DNA of 64,000 nt, from assembly GCF_902859855.1 (NCBI RefSeq), contig NZ_CADIKH010000013.1, positions 62,001-126,000 of the forward strand, in the 5' to 3' direction. Source of the DNA: Paraburkholderia humisilvae (lineage in GTDB: Bacteria > Pseudomonadota > Gammaproteobacteria > Burkholderiales > Burkholderiaceae). A program made the position numbers and the translations under genes. Positions 24,559 through 32,654 of this stretch are shown one piece after another (within the stretch, counting starts at the first letter, position 1; each line of letters opens with the position of its first letter). The notes under the pieces are model-generated. The model searched no databases. It saw only the letters and a program-made list of their open reading frames with translations, and was not told the origin of the DNA.

Positions 24559-25857
24559 ATGAAACGCAAGTCCCTGTTCGCACTCTCGGCTGTCGTCGTC
24601 GTTGCAGCCGCCGCGCTCGTTCCGGTCCTCTGGTCGGGCGGCGACCATCTGCACAACGGCACCGCGGTCGCAGCCACGCCGGCCGACCAGGCCGCGCTGA
24701 TCAAGCGGGGTGAGTACCTCGCGCGCGCGGGCGACTGTATCGCGTGCCACACGGTGCGCGGCGGCAAGGAATTCGCCGGCGGCCTGCCGATGGCCACGCC
24801 GTTCGGCACGCTGTTCACGCCGAACATCACACCGGACGACACCTACGGTATCGGCAAGTGGTCGTCGGACGACTTCTATCGCGCGATGCACACCGGCCGT
24901 TCGAAGGACGGCAGCCTGTTGTACCCGGCTTTCCCGTTCACGAGCTACACGAAGGTCACGCGCGCCGACGCCGACGCGATCTACGCGTATCTGCGCTCGG
25001 TGCCGCCGGTGCATGTGCCGAGCCGTCCGCACGAACTGAAGTTCCCGTTCAACAACCGCAACCTGCTGATCGGCTGGCGCACGCTGTTCTTCCGTGAAGG
25101 CGAGTTCAAGCCGGATCCGACCAAGTCGGTCGAATGGAACCGGGGCGCGTACCTGATCGAAGGCCTCGGGCACTGCGGCATGTGCCACACATCGATCAAC
25201 GCGATGGGCGGCCCGGTGAATTCGGCGGCGTTCGCTGGCGGTCTGATTCCGCTGCAGAACTGGTACGCGCCGTCGCTGACGTCGAACAAGGAAGCCGGCC
25301 TCGGCGACTGGGACATCAAGGACATCTCCAATCTGCTGAAGTCCGGCGTGTCGCAGCGCGGTGCGGTGTTCGGCCCGATGGCCGAAGTCGTGCACAACAG
25401 CCTGCAGTACATGAGCGACGAAGACATCCATGCGATGGCGACGTACCTGAAGACGATCCCGCAGAAGGACGAAGCGCCGGAACACCTGCAGCTGGAAACC
25501 AGCGAACAGTTCGGCACCGAACTGTTGAAGCAAGGGCAGAAGATCTACGCTGACAACTGCGCGAAGTGCCACGCGGAAAACGGCCTCGGCATGCCGCCGT
25601 CGTTCCCGCCGCTCGCGAACAACCAGTCGATTCAGATGCCGTCGGCGGTCAACCCGATCCGGATGGTGCTGAACGGCGGTTATCCGCCGAGCACGGGCGA
25701 CAATCCGAAGCCGTACGGTATGCCGCCGTTCGCACAAGCGCTGTCGAATCAGGAAGTGGCTGCGGTCGTGACGTACATCCGGATGTCGTGGGGTAACCAC
25801 GGCACACCGGTGTCGCCGCAACAGGTCAGCGAACTGCGTTCGGCGCCGCTCGACTAA
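24559..25857 (+). CDS. Triheme cytochrome c, dehydrogenase-subunit type
   Basis: The 432-residue protein has an N-terminal signal or anchor (KSLFALSAVVVVAAAALVPV) and three CxxCH sites at Cys60 (CIACH), Cys206 (CGMCH) and Cys334 (CAKCH). This is the pattern of the cytochrome subunit of membrane alcohol, gluconate or sorbitol dehydrogenases (GxYLARAGDC, GGLPMATPFGTLFTPNITPD, WSSDDFYRAMHTG, YPAFPFTSYTKVT). Such subunits take electrons from a quinoprotein or flavoprotein and reduce ubiquinone or another cytochrome. No catalytic dehydrogenase subunit lies next to it, so it may serve an enzyme encoded elsewhere or simply extend a respiratory chain with the upstream diheme protein. A terminator follows directly. 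Confidence 0.9.
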   Translation: MKRKSLFALSAVVVVAAAALVPVLWSGGDHLHNGTAVAATPADQAALIKRGEYLARAGDCIACHTVRGGKEFAGGLPMATPFGTLFTPNITPDDTYGIGKWSSDDFYRAMHTGRSKDGSLLYPAFPFTSYTKVTRADADAIYAYLRSVPPVHVPSRPHELKFPFNNRNLLIGWRTLFFREGEFKPDPTKSVEWNRGAYLIEGLGHCGMCHTSINAMGGPVNSAAFAGGLIPLQNWYAPSLTSNKEAGLGDWDIKDISNLLKSGVSQRGAVFGPMAEVVHNSLQYMSDEDIHAMATYLKTIPQKDEAPEHLQLETSEQFGTELLKQGQKIYADNCAKCHAENGLGMPPSFPPLANNQSIQMPSAVNPIRMVLNGGYPPSTGDNPKPYGMPPFAQALSNQEVAAVVTYIRMSWGNHGTPVSPQQVSELRSAPLD

Positions 25858-25874
25858 GCGGCGTTGGATGTAGC

Positions 25875-25917
25875 AGGGCGCGGCCATCGAAGATCGCGGG
25901 CCGCGCCCTTTGTTTTT
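25875..25917 (+). terminator. Rho-independent terminator after the cytochrome operon
   Basis: An 11-bp stem (AGGGCGCGGCC at 25875-25885 with GGCCGCGCCCT at 25899-25909) closes a 13-base loop and runs into TTTGTTTTT. It lies 18 bases after the stop codon. A 14-base-period direct repeat of GCGGGTGGCCC follows at 25919-25943. Confidence 0.88.
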
Positions 25918-26019
25918 CGCGGGTGGCCCGTTGCGGGTGGCCCTACAGGGGCTGGCCCATGGCGTGCTAGCTAGCCCGTAACAGGCAGTCCGCCTTTTGA
26001 GTGTTCGGGGAGAAGCGCC

Positions 26020-26640
26020 GTGCCAGTCGGCGAGCGTCTGAACTGCATCACCCACCTCGTCGGTGCGTTGTTGGCGGCGGCAGGGCTGGGGACGCTCGTG
26101 ACACTCGGTGCTCTCGATGGCGACGCGTACAAGGTGGTCAGCTTTAGCGTCTACGGCGCAATGCTGTTCGTGCTGTACGCAATCTCGACGCTTTATCACA
26201 GCGTGCGGACGCCGCGCGTAAAAAGCGTGTTGCAGAAGTGCGACCATGCGGCGATCTACCTGATGATCGCCGGCAGCTACACCCCCTTTACGCTGGTCAC
26301 GTTGCGCGGCCCGTGGGGCTGGTCGCTATTCGGTGTCAGCTGGGGTCTTGCCGCGCTGGGCATCATGCAGGAACTCACGCTCGGGCGGCGCACCCGCAGC
26401 GTATCGATGGTGTTGTATGTGTTGATGGGATGGCTTGGGCTCGTCGCCATCCGCCCGCTGGTCGAAGCATTACCGGCAGCGGGCACCGTGTGGCTCGTCG
26501 CCGGCGGCATCATTTACAGCGCCGGTATCTACTTCTTTATCAACGACGAGCGTATCCGGCACGGACATGGTATCTGGCACCTGTTCGTGCTCGCTGGCAG
26601 TTTGTGCCAATTCGTCAGTGTCGCGCGCTATGTCGCATGA
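26020..26640 (+). CDS. trhA: Hemolysin III / PAQR family membrane protein (TrhA)
   Basis: The 206-residue protein has seven hydrophobic helices and the family motifs GERLNCITHLVGALLA, YAISTLYHS, CDHAAIYLMIAGSYTPF and a C-terminal GHGIWHLFVLAGSLCQF. The conserved Ser, Asp and three His residues form the metal site typical of PAQR-like hydrolases. Bacterial members are linked to membrane-lipid homeostasis; haemolysis is a historical label. The start is GTG at 26020, preceded by GGGGAGAAG. It stands alone downstream of the cytochrome terminator. Confidence 0.9.
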   Translation: MPVGERLNCITHLVGALLAAAGLGTLVTLGALDGDAYKVVSFSVYGAMLFVLYAISTLYHSVRTPRVKSVLQKCDHAAIYLMIAGSYTPFTLVTLRGPWGWSLFGVSWGLAALGIMQELTLGRRTRSVSMVLYVLMGWLGLVAIRPLVEALPAAGTVWLVAGGIIYSAGIYFFINDERIRHGHGIWHLFVLAGSLCQFVSVARYVA

Positions 26641-26830
26641 CACCGCCTTGCAAAAAATGCAACTTAACGCCAGTCAACGTGTCTGCTTAGCGCGTTGAAG
26701 CATTCGGCACGCAACGTGCGTGCCGCCGATTTCTACGCGAACGGCGTCGGCCGGGCTGCAGGATGAGCCCCGCTGGATGAGCCGGCCAACGTGTCACCAC
26801 CGTTCGCCACATCTGCATTACGAAGAGCTT

Positions 26831-28459
26831 ATGTCTTTTGATTCTCTCGGCTTGTCCGAACCGTTGGTCCGTGCTGTTCAAGAACTCGGCTATACGTCCC
26901 CAACCCCGATCCAGCTGCAAGCGATTCCCGCCGTGCTGAACGGCGGCGATCTGCTCGCCGGCGCGCAGACCGGCACCGGCAAGACTGCCGGCTTCACGCT
27001 GCCTATCCTGCAACGGCTATCGACGAGCGCGTCGCCCGCCGGCACAGCGGGCAAGCGCGTGATTCGCGCGCTGATCCTCACGCCGACCCGCGAGCTCGCC
27101 GCGCAGGTCGAGGAAAGCGTGCGTGCATACAGCAAGTATCTGAAGGTGAAGTCGACGGTCATGTTCGGCGGAGTCGGCATCCATCCGCAGATCGATGCGT
27201 TGAAGCGCGGCGTCGATATCGTCGTCGCGACGCCCGGCCGCCTGCTCGATCATATGCAGCAGAAGACCATCGATCTGTCGCGTATCGAGATCCTCGTGCT
27301 CGATGAAGCGGACCGCATGCTCGACATGGGCTTCATTCACGATATCAAGCGCGTGCTCGCGAAGCTGCCGCCGAAGCGGCAGAACCTGCTGTTCTCCGCC
27401 ACCTTTTCCGACGAAATCAAGGCGCTTGCTGACAGTCTGCTGAACTCGCCGGCACTGATCGAAGTCGCACGCCGCAACACGACGGCCGAGACGGTCGCGC
27501 AGAAGGTGCACCCGGTCGATCGCGACCGCAAGCGCGAACTGCTCACGCATCTGATCAAGCAGCACAACTGGTTTCAGGTGCTGGTGTTCACGCGCACCAA
27601 GCATGGCGCAAACCGCCTGGCCGAGCAGTTGACGAAGGACGGCATCGCCGCATTGGCGATTCACGGCAACAAGAGCCAGTCAGCGCGTACGCGCGCGCTG
27701 AGCGAGTTCAAGGAAGGCACGCTGCAGGTGCTGGTCGCAACCGATATCGCCGCGCGCGGCATCGATATCGACCAGTTGCCGCATGTGGTCAACTTCGACC
27801 TGCCGAACGTGCCGGAAGATTACGTGCACCGGATCGGCCGTACCGGCCGCGCGGGTGCGACGGGTGAAGCGGTGTCGCTCGTCTGCGTCGATGAACTGCA
27901 ACTGCTCAAGGACATTGAGAAGCTGATCAGGCGTGCGGTGCCGCAAGAAGTGATCGCCGGCTTCGAGCCCGATCCCAATGCGCGACCCGAGCCGATCCAG
28001 CGACGCAGTCAGGGGGGCGGCGCGCGTCAGCCGCGCGAGCCGCGTGAAGCACGCGATGCGGATCAACGGCAGAAGGCGCCGAAGCGCGACCGCGTGGCCG
28101 CTTCATCGCAACAGCAACCACAACCGCAACAGCGATCGGGTAAACCGGCGGCGAATCCGCAGCAAAAGCCGCCGCGGAATCAGCAACATGCGGGCAGTGG
28201 CAAGCCGCATGCACAGCAGCCAGGCAAACCGCTGGGCGCAAGACCCGTTAACGCGCAGGGTCAAGTTCGCAAGGACAGCCCGCGCCATGAGGCAGCGCGC
28301 ACCCATGAAAAGCCGCGCTCGAGCACCCACGAACACAGCGCCGCGCATGCGCAGCGCAAGCCAGGCAGCAATCCGGGCGCACTGCTCGGCGGCAACAAGC
28401 CGCACAGCGATGCGCCGAAGCGGCGGAGCACGCCGCGCGACACGCGCCGCGGCGACTGA
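26831..28459 (+). CDS. rhlE: DEAD-box ATP-dependent RNA helicase RhlE
   Basis: The 542-residue helicase opens [28 protein letters not shown] (Q motif). It then has Walker A AQTGTGKT, the [10 protein letters not shown] motif, DEAD within [17 protein letters not shown] in [11 protein letters not shown] and the second RecA domain with [20 protein letters not shown] and [10 protein letters not shown]. After residue ~385 comes a long disordered tail rich in Gln, Pro, Arg and Lys, typical of beta-proteobacterial RhlE and used for RNA binding. It remodels RNA in ribosome assembly and RNA decay and often helps growth in the cold. The ATG at 26831 is chosen by conservation. The extra upstream codons to 26720 are not helicase-like. 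Confidence 0.93.
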   Translation: MSFDSLGLSEPLVRAVQELGYTSPTPIQLQAIPAVLNGGDLLAGAQTGTGKTAGFTLPILQRLSTSASPAGTAGKRVIRALILTPTRELAAQVEESVRAYSKYLKVKSTVMFGGVGIHPQIDALKRGVDIVVATPGRLLDHMQQKTIDLSRIEILVLDEADRMLDMGFIHDIKRVLAKLPPKRQNLLFSATFSDEIKALADSLLNSPALIEVARRNTTAETVAQKVHPVDRDRKRELLTHLIKQHNWFQVLVFTRTKHGANRLAEQLTKDGIAALAIHGNKSQSARTRALSEFKEGTLQVLVATDIAARGIDIDQLPHVVNFDLPNVPEDYVHRIGRTGRAGATGEAVSLVCVDELQLLKDIEKLIRRAVPQEVIAGFEPDPNARPEPIQRRSQGGGARQPREPREARDADQRQKAPKRDRVAASSQQQPQPQQRSGKPAANPQQKPPRNQQHAGSGKPHAQQPGKPLGARPVNAQGQVRKDSPRHEAARTHEKPRSSTHEHSAAHAQRKPGSNPGALLGGNKPHSDAPKRRSTPRDTRRGD

Positions 28460-28505
28460 ACCTGACGCAGCGCGCGACGGCGGACGACAATGCCGGGCCT
28501 CTCTG

Positions 28506-29033
28506 TTACGAGCGCCCGGCCACCTCTTTCAGATAGTTGATCTGCTGTGTCCAGCGTTCGAGTGTCGCGTCCTTTCCTTCGTCCAGCTCGAACGTAATGC
28601 CGCTCGTGAGCCGCGCGTAGCGCACGCGTTGCGCCTCGCCGGCACCGATCAACCCCCTGAAGCATACGAGGCCGCCCGACGTCTGACCGGCGTCATCGAC
28701 ACCGGGCAGCCGTTCGAATTCCAGCTGCACCTGATAAAACGCTTCGTCAAACACGAACGTGAGCGCGGCGCGCCGGTTCTGCGCGAGCGCGCGTGCCGAG
28801 CGCGCCTGAGGCCACAACGCGATGCACAGGCTGCGCGAGTCCGCGGCGTAAAGTTCGCCGATACCGAGCAGCGACGTACGCACTCGTCCGTTCGCGTCAG
28901 TCGTCATCAGCGATGCAGTGAAGCCGACCCTGGCCGCGAGCGACGTGCCGTCGAACAGCGCGCGCAGGCTGTCGGGCCAGCGATCGAACACCTGCTGCTC
29001 AAGCGTATGTTTGCTGGCCGCGGAATCGGTCAT
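28506..29033 (-). CDS. Pyridoxamine 5'-phosphate oxidase-like FMN-binding protein
   Basis: The 175-residue protein resembles the split-barrel flavin-binding family: ARVGFTASLMTTDANGRVRTSLLG, YAADSRSLCIALWPQARSARAL, RRAALTFVFDEAFYQVQLEF and a C-terminal ITFELDE strand. Members bind FMN or F420 or haem and act as oxidoreductases of varied substrates; true PdxH proteins are longer and have other motifs. The ATG at 29033 follows GGAG by seven bases. It lies 186 bases downstream of the di-iron protein on the same strand, but a hairpin separates them. The substrate is unknown. Confidence 0.7.
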   Translation of the reverse strand: MTDSAASKHTLEQQVFDRWPDSLRALFDGTSLAARVGFTASLMTTDANGRVRTSLLGIGELYAADSRSLCIALWPQARSARALAQNRRAALTFVFDEAFYQVQLEFERLPGVDDAGQTSGGLVCFRGLIGAGEAQRVRYARLTSGITFELDEGKDATLERWTQQINYLKEVAGRS

Positions 29034-29102
29034 TGAGGATCTCCGTCGATACGTGCCGATGGGCAACGTTAAAGGCATGCGATTGAGGGCGCCATACAAG
29101 CA

Positions 29103-29126
29103 AATGGCCCGCTCATGCGGGCCATT
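29103..29126 (-). terminator. Hairpin after the di-iron protein gene
   Basis: AATGGCCCGC (29103-29112) pairs perfectly with GCGGGCCATT (29117-29126) around a 4-base loop. On the minus strand it is followed by TGCTTG, so the T tract is weak. It probably ends or attenuates transcription from the ferritin-like gene. Confidence 0.6.
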
Positions 29127-29219
29127 CGGAACCGTCTGGCGGCACACACACCGCTTATCGCACCGCGCAATGCACGACTGTGCGACGCGGTAAAGCGTCA
29201 ATCAGTCTGTCTGCGGCAC

Positions 29220-30047
29220 TTATCGAAAGAACACATGCTGTGCGATCTTCTCGAGCGGATAGTGCACACCCGGCTGGATTTTCGCCGGCAGATCGAGTGG
29301 CTTCAGCAGCATCTTCACACACATTTCCGCCGACAGGTTGCGACGCACGAGCTTGTTCACGCGCGCGGCAAGCTCCTTGTTATAGGCCGGGTCGCCGATC
29401 CGCTCCGGATAGCGGATCGCAAACACATGCCGCAGCGCAATTTCGGAGTCTTCGTTCTTGATCTCCATGACCCGACGCAGCAATGCGCCGAGCACCGCAA
29501 GCCGTCCGTTGCCTTCGATCCGGTTGTACTTTTTAAAGTATTTGAAAAAGTGCTTGTAATGCCGGACCTCGTCGGTGCGGATGTTGTCGGTGATCTGCTT
29601 GAGCACCGGCTCATCCGAGCATGCGCCGATTGCCCGATAGAGCGTTGCCGTGCCGGTCTCGACCACGCAGCGCGCGACCATCTCGAGCGCGCGTGTCTTC
29701 TCGAATTCCTCGACGCTGCATGTCTTCGAATACTCATCGAAGAACTGGTGAAACGCGGTGTCCCAGTCGAACTCGGGCCACACGTGCGCAATATAAGACT
29801 TCAGTGCGCGTCCATGCTGAAGTTCCTCCGGCTCCCATTCGGTATTGAGCCATGCGGACACCTCAGGATCGTCGTTAAAGAACGTGCTCAGGTTGGTTGT
29901 ATAGAGGTCTGTACCGCTTTCGATAAAAGAAGCCGCGCACAGCAACAGCAGCAGGTCCTCATTGGCGACGGCGCGCTGACGATCAATTCGGCTCAGGTCG
30001 ATATCTTCGATTCGCCAGGGCATTACGTGGATCGCTTTAGTGTGCAT
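29220..30047 (-). CDS. Ferritin-like di-iron protein, acyl-ACP desaturase-like
   Basis: The 275-residue mostly helical protein has a complete carboxylate-bridged di-iron ligand set: Glu43 (FIESG), Glu75 and His78 (EELQHGR), Glu130 (VVETGT), Glu160 and His163 (TDEVRHYKHF). This arrangement is shared by acyl-ACP desaturases and other ferritin-like oxygenases. The EWEPEELQHGRAL block is especially desaturase-like, but the protein is shorter than plant acyl-ACP desaturases. It may oxidise a fatty-acyl or other hydrophobic substrate, or handle iron or oxygen stress. The ATG at 30047 follows GGGAG by eight bases; a TTG at 30062 is less likely. Confidence 0.78.
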   Translation of the reverse strand: MHTKAIHVMPWRIEDIDLSRIDRQRAVANEDLLLLLCAASFIESGTDLYTTNLSTFFNDDPEVSAWLNTEWEPEELQHGRALKSYIAHVWPEFDWDTAFHQFFDEYSKTCSVEEFEKTRALEMVARCVVETGTATLYRAIGACSDEPVLKQITDNIRTDEVRHYKHFFKYFKKYNRIEGNGRLAVLGALLRRVMEIKNEDSEIALRHVFAIRYPERIGDPAYNKELAARVNKLVRRNLSAEMCVKMLLKPLDLPAKIQPGVHYPLEKIAQHVFFR

Positions 30048-30490
30048 GTGTGGTGCTCCCAAAACTGGATCGTCTCGTTGAACGAAGCATGCCCAAAACC
30101 CGAGCGCTCGGACCCGTTAGCTTGCGCGTTTCTCCCAAAATGCACGACCGCATGATGTGAACGAATTTGTCTTTACCTTTCATCTTAGCCGCAGATTCGC
30201 AAAAGTGCAGGGACACCACAGCACAGACCATGCCGGGCTACCTCAGGTTCCTGTGAGGAATCACGCGATGGCCCAAAGCATCATGCGATGCCTCGCAACG
30301 CACCATGCGCGTGCTTGCTGGAAGCGCATCAGCGATGTAACGGGCGGTAAGAGACATTGTGCATGAGGACCTGTCGATCGCGCCGCGTGCATCGACCGGC
30401 CATCGCGGATGGCTGAGCGAGCGGACGCCTTACAATACGCGCAAGCTAACCCTTGCCCGCCGCGCCGCCGCGCGGACCGACCGCTCCGCC
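30048..30490. other. Intergenic region between the di-iron protein gene and glpR
   Basis: No gene is supported in this 443-base divergent region. GCATC-ATGC-GATGC near 30280 is a short inverted repeat. No GlpR-like operator was seen here, unlike the region before glpD. Promoters for both genes are expected but were not resolved. Confidence 0.45.
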
Positions 30491-31270
30491 ATGACCCGCG
30501 ACCCACGCCTCACGCTGAACGCACGCCAACAGGAACTGCTCGAGTGGGTCCAGCGCGACGGCTTCGTGACGGTGGATGATCTCGCCGCCCACTTCGACGT
30601 CACGCCGCAGACCATCCGGCGCGACGTCAACTGGCTCGCCGACATCAATCTGCTGCGCCGCTACCATGGAGGCGCGAGCCTGCCGACCAGTTCCGAGAAC
30701 GTGTCGTATACCGCACGGCAGCGGATGTTCCATGATGAGAAACGTCGCATCGCAGCACTCGTCGCCACGCATATCCCCGATCAGGCGTCGCTCTTCATCA
30801 ACCTGGGCACCACCACCGAGGAAGTTGCGCGTGCATTGAACCGGCATCGCGGCTTGCACGTGATCACCAACAATCTGAATGTCGCGAGCATGATGAGCGG
30901 CTATCCGGATTGCGAGGTGCTGGTGACAGGCGGCATCGTGAGGCCATGGGACAAGGGCGTCGTTGGCGAACTGGCGATCGACTTTATCCGGCAGTTCAAG
31001 GTCGACTTCGCGATCATCGGCACGTCGAGCATCGAGACCGACGGCACGCTGCGCGACTTCGACACGCGCGAAGTGCGGGTGGCCGAAGCGATCATCGAGC
31101 ATTCGCGCACGGTGTTTCTCGCCGCCGACCACTCGAAGTTCGGCCGGCCGGCTCTGGTCCGCCAGGGCCATCTGAACCAGATCGATTCGCTCTTCACCGA
31201 CGCGCCACCACCCGCCGGGATGACCGAGACGATTGCCGCCGCCGGCACCCAGGTATTCGTCGCTGGGTAA
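30491..31270 (+). CDS. glpR: DeoR-family glycerol-3-phosphate regulon repressor
   Basis: The 259-residue protein has the DeoR helix-turn-helix RQQELLEWVQRDGFVTVDDL AAHFDVTPQTIRRDVNWLAD and the sugar-phosphate sensor domain with LFINLGTTTEEVARAL, ITNNLNVASMM, VLVTGGIVRPWDKGVVGE and VFLAADHSKFGRPALV. It represses glycerol-3-phosphate use and releases DNA when the phosphate binds. The assignment is strengthened by glpD and glpK downstream and by a near-consensus GlpR operator before glpD. The ATG at 30491 gives the normal family length. Confidence 0.92.
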   Translation: MTRDPRLTLNARQQELLEWVQRDGFVTVDDLAAHFDVTPQTIRRDVNWLADINLLRRYHGGASLPTSSENVSYTARQRMFHDEKRRIAALVATHIPDQASLFINLGTTTEEVARALNRHRGLHVITNNLNVASMMSGYPDCEVLVTGGIVRPWDKGVVGELAIDFIRQFKVDFAIIGTSSIETDGTLRDFDTREVRVAEAIIEHSRTVFLAADHSKFGRPALVRQGHLNQIDSLFTDAPPPAGMTETIAAAGTQVFVAG

Positions 31271-31620
31271 CCGGTGCGCGTGGGACATGAAAGGACCTGC
31301 AAGGAGAACTTAAGGCGACGGCCTGTTGCGTCGCACATCGACGATGCTGCGATGCACGCGAAACCTGCAGTGAAATCGTGAAATTGAGCGCTGGCGCAGA
31401 CCGCCTGCGGTCTGCGCTGCTGTCAAATGGAAAATTTACTGGGGCCGATTTGGCGTTCGTGCGGTGCTTGACTAAACTCCAGTTCCCCGACGTGCTTATC
31501 GAGTACGCCGGCCACGAAAGCTAAACCTCATGCCTGGTCCCAAAAGGATCACGCGCTGTCAGCGCTGACTGACAGCATGTCGCAAAGGCAGCCCGAGTAC
31601 GCTTGAAATGGAGAGAAGCG
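31271..31620. other. Intergenic region after glpR with a perfect hairpin
   Basis: GCGCAGACCGC (31394-31404) pairs perfectly with GCGGTCTGCGC (31407-31417), with no T tract after it, so this may be a weak terminator for glpR or an RNA structure. A TTGACT hexamer at 31469 could be a -35 element for the next small gene. GGAGAG at 31614-31619 is that gene's ribosome site. No other gene is supported. Confidence 0.5.
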
Positions 31621-31818
31621 ATGCTGAGTCCGCATGAATTCGCCACATTGTTGCTCGTGAAGGACGCACCGAACCAGGTCGACATGGAGCGCCAGGAGCT
31701 CGATGCGCTGCTCGAACGGCAGCTCGTCCAACTCGAACGACTCGCGTCGGGCCGGCAGCAATGGCGCGTCACCGAAAGCGGCGATTCCGCACTCAGAGCC
31801 ATCAAGCGATTTTCATAG
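31621..31818 (+). CDS. Small winged-helix-like protein, unknown function
   Basis: The 65-residue protein MLSPHEFATLLLVKDAPNQV... has an N-terminal helical part with DMERQELDALLERQLVQLER and a closing WRVTESGDSALRAIKRF, the look of a minimal winged helix with a basic wing end. The ATG at 31621 has GGAGAG at the right distance. It is flanked downstream by a palindrome and a hairpin. It appears to be a single-gene unit between glpR and glpD. A regulatory role is only a guess. Confidence 0.62.
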   Translation: MLSPHEFATLLLVKDAPNQVDMERQELDALLERQLVQLERLASGRQQWRVTESGDSALRAIKRFS

Positions 31819-31824
31819 ATTACC

Positions 31825-31883
31825 CCGGCAATCGATTGCCGGCCGGCAGATTGAATCGGTGAGCGTGTCCGCAACGGACACGC
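31825..31883. repeat. 18-bp palindrome and adjacent 9-bp hairpin after the small gene
   Basis: CCGGCAATCGATTGCCGG (31825-31842) is perfectly self-complementary and lies just after the small gene's stop. A second perfect stem, GCGTGTCCG (31863-31871) with CGGACACGC (31875-31883), follows. Neither has a strong T tract. They may act together as a transcript end. Confidence 0.55.
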
Positions 31884-32033
31884 ACATGCACAGGTTCACG
31901 GACGGTCACGCGGCACCCCGGCTTCGGGCCTGCTCGCCTGACCGTTTTCTTATGCGTGTCCGTTTGTCGATCGCGCGGTAAGCGCGTTCTCATCGCGCCG
32001 TTGGCTTGCTGATGGCTTACTGTCGGCGCGCGG

Positions 32034-32408
32034 CTAGCCGTTGCGCAATGTCGGATCGACCGTCGAGCGCCAGCCGATCGCCTTCGCACGCTGCTCATTG
32101 AAGAACGCGACCCAGAGATTGCGCACTTGCGGATCGCTGCTCGTGCCGTGCTCGGTGTACTGCTGCGCGATCGACTGCTGGAACGCGCAGAAATTCTCCT
32201 GCGACAGGCGGCCGCGCCTTTGCGCGACATACGCGTCGAACAACGTCACATAGACGGACTGCGCATCCTGGCCGAAGTCGACCAATTGCGGGCTGCACAT
32301 CTGCTGCAACGCGTCGAACGACGGCGCACCCGGTGTGCCGGTCAGGCTGGGCGTGCTCACACAACCCGCGACAAGCGCCGCGGCCCCGATCATCCAGATT
32401 CCACGCAT
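32034..32408 (-). CDS. Small lipoprotein, unknown function
   Basis: The 124-residue precursor starts MRGIWMIGAAALVAGCVSTP, with a typical lipobox LVAGC giving lipidation at Cys16. The mature part is small and polar (LQQMCSPQLVDFGQDAQSVY, RRGRLSQENFCAFQQSIAQQ) and contains two further cysteines. GAAGAG precedes the ATG at 32408. It is transcribed away from glpD. It is probably anchored in the outer membrane by the Lol system, judging by the residues after Cys, which lack an Asp retention signal. The family was not recognised. Confidence 0.78.
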   Translation of the reverse strand: MRGIWMIGAAALVAGCVSTPSLTGTPGAPSFDALQQMCSPQLVDFGQDAQSVYVTLFDAYVAQRRGRLSQENFCAFQQSIAQQYTEHGTSSDPQVRNLWVAFFNEQRAKAIGWRSTVDPTLRNG

Positions 32409-32577
32409 GTTCTCTTCACCTCGAAATAGCTGGTGGCATGAGTATCGTCCGACGCGACGCAGCGCGCCACCAGTCCGGCAACCGCTGCGCACATGCGCGG
32501 CAAGCGGGACGCCCCACGACACCCACCTCCATCGCCGCTGACGCGGCACGAACTTTACTTTTTCGAATATGCTCGTT

Positions 32578-32597
32578 AAAGTTCGAAAACGAACATT
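32578..32597. promoter_or_regulatory. GlpR operator upstream of glpD
   Basis: AAAGTTCGAAAACGAACATT differs at only two positions from the E. coli GlpR consensus WATGTTCGWTWWCGAACATW. Weaker, overlapping half-site-like sequences (ATGCTCGTTAAAG before, ATGTTTTCGAA after) suggest tandem binding. It lies 57 bases before the favoured glpD start. Confidence 0.82.
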
Positions 32598-32654
32598 ATG
32601 TTTTCGAATAGCTTTCCTCCGGCAAGTCCTTCCCCGCACGAACGGGGGCTCACA

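Noticed and set aside
23824-26247. Very long minus-strand open frame opposite the cytochrome operon
   Set aside because: It is the antisense of two clear CxxCH cytochromes and an HlyIII gene. Its translation is Arg/His-rich low-information sequence typical of GC-rich antisense frames.
26020-26640. Calling the HlyIII-family protein a haemolysin or toxin
   Set aside because: The family is a conserved seven-helix membrane-homeostasis protein. The haemolysin name is historical.
31460-31524. Short frame ending LTKLQFPDVLIEYAGHES before the small winged-helix gene
   Set aside because: No start codon with a ribosome site and no recognised family. More likely untranslated leader.
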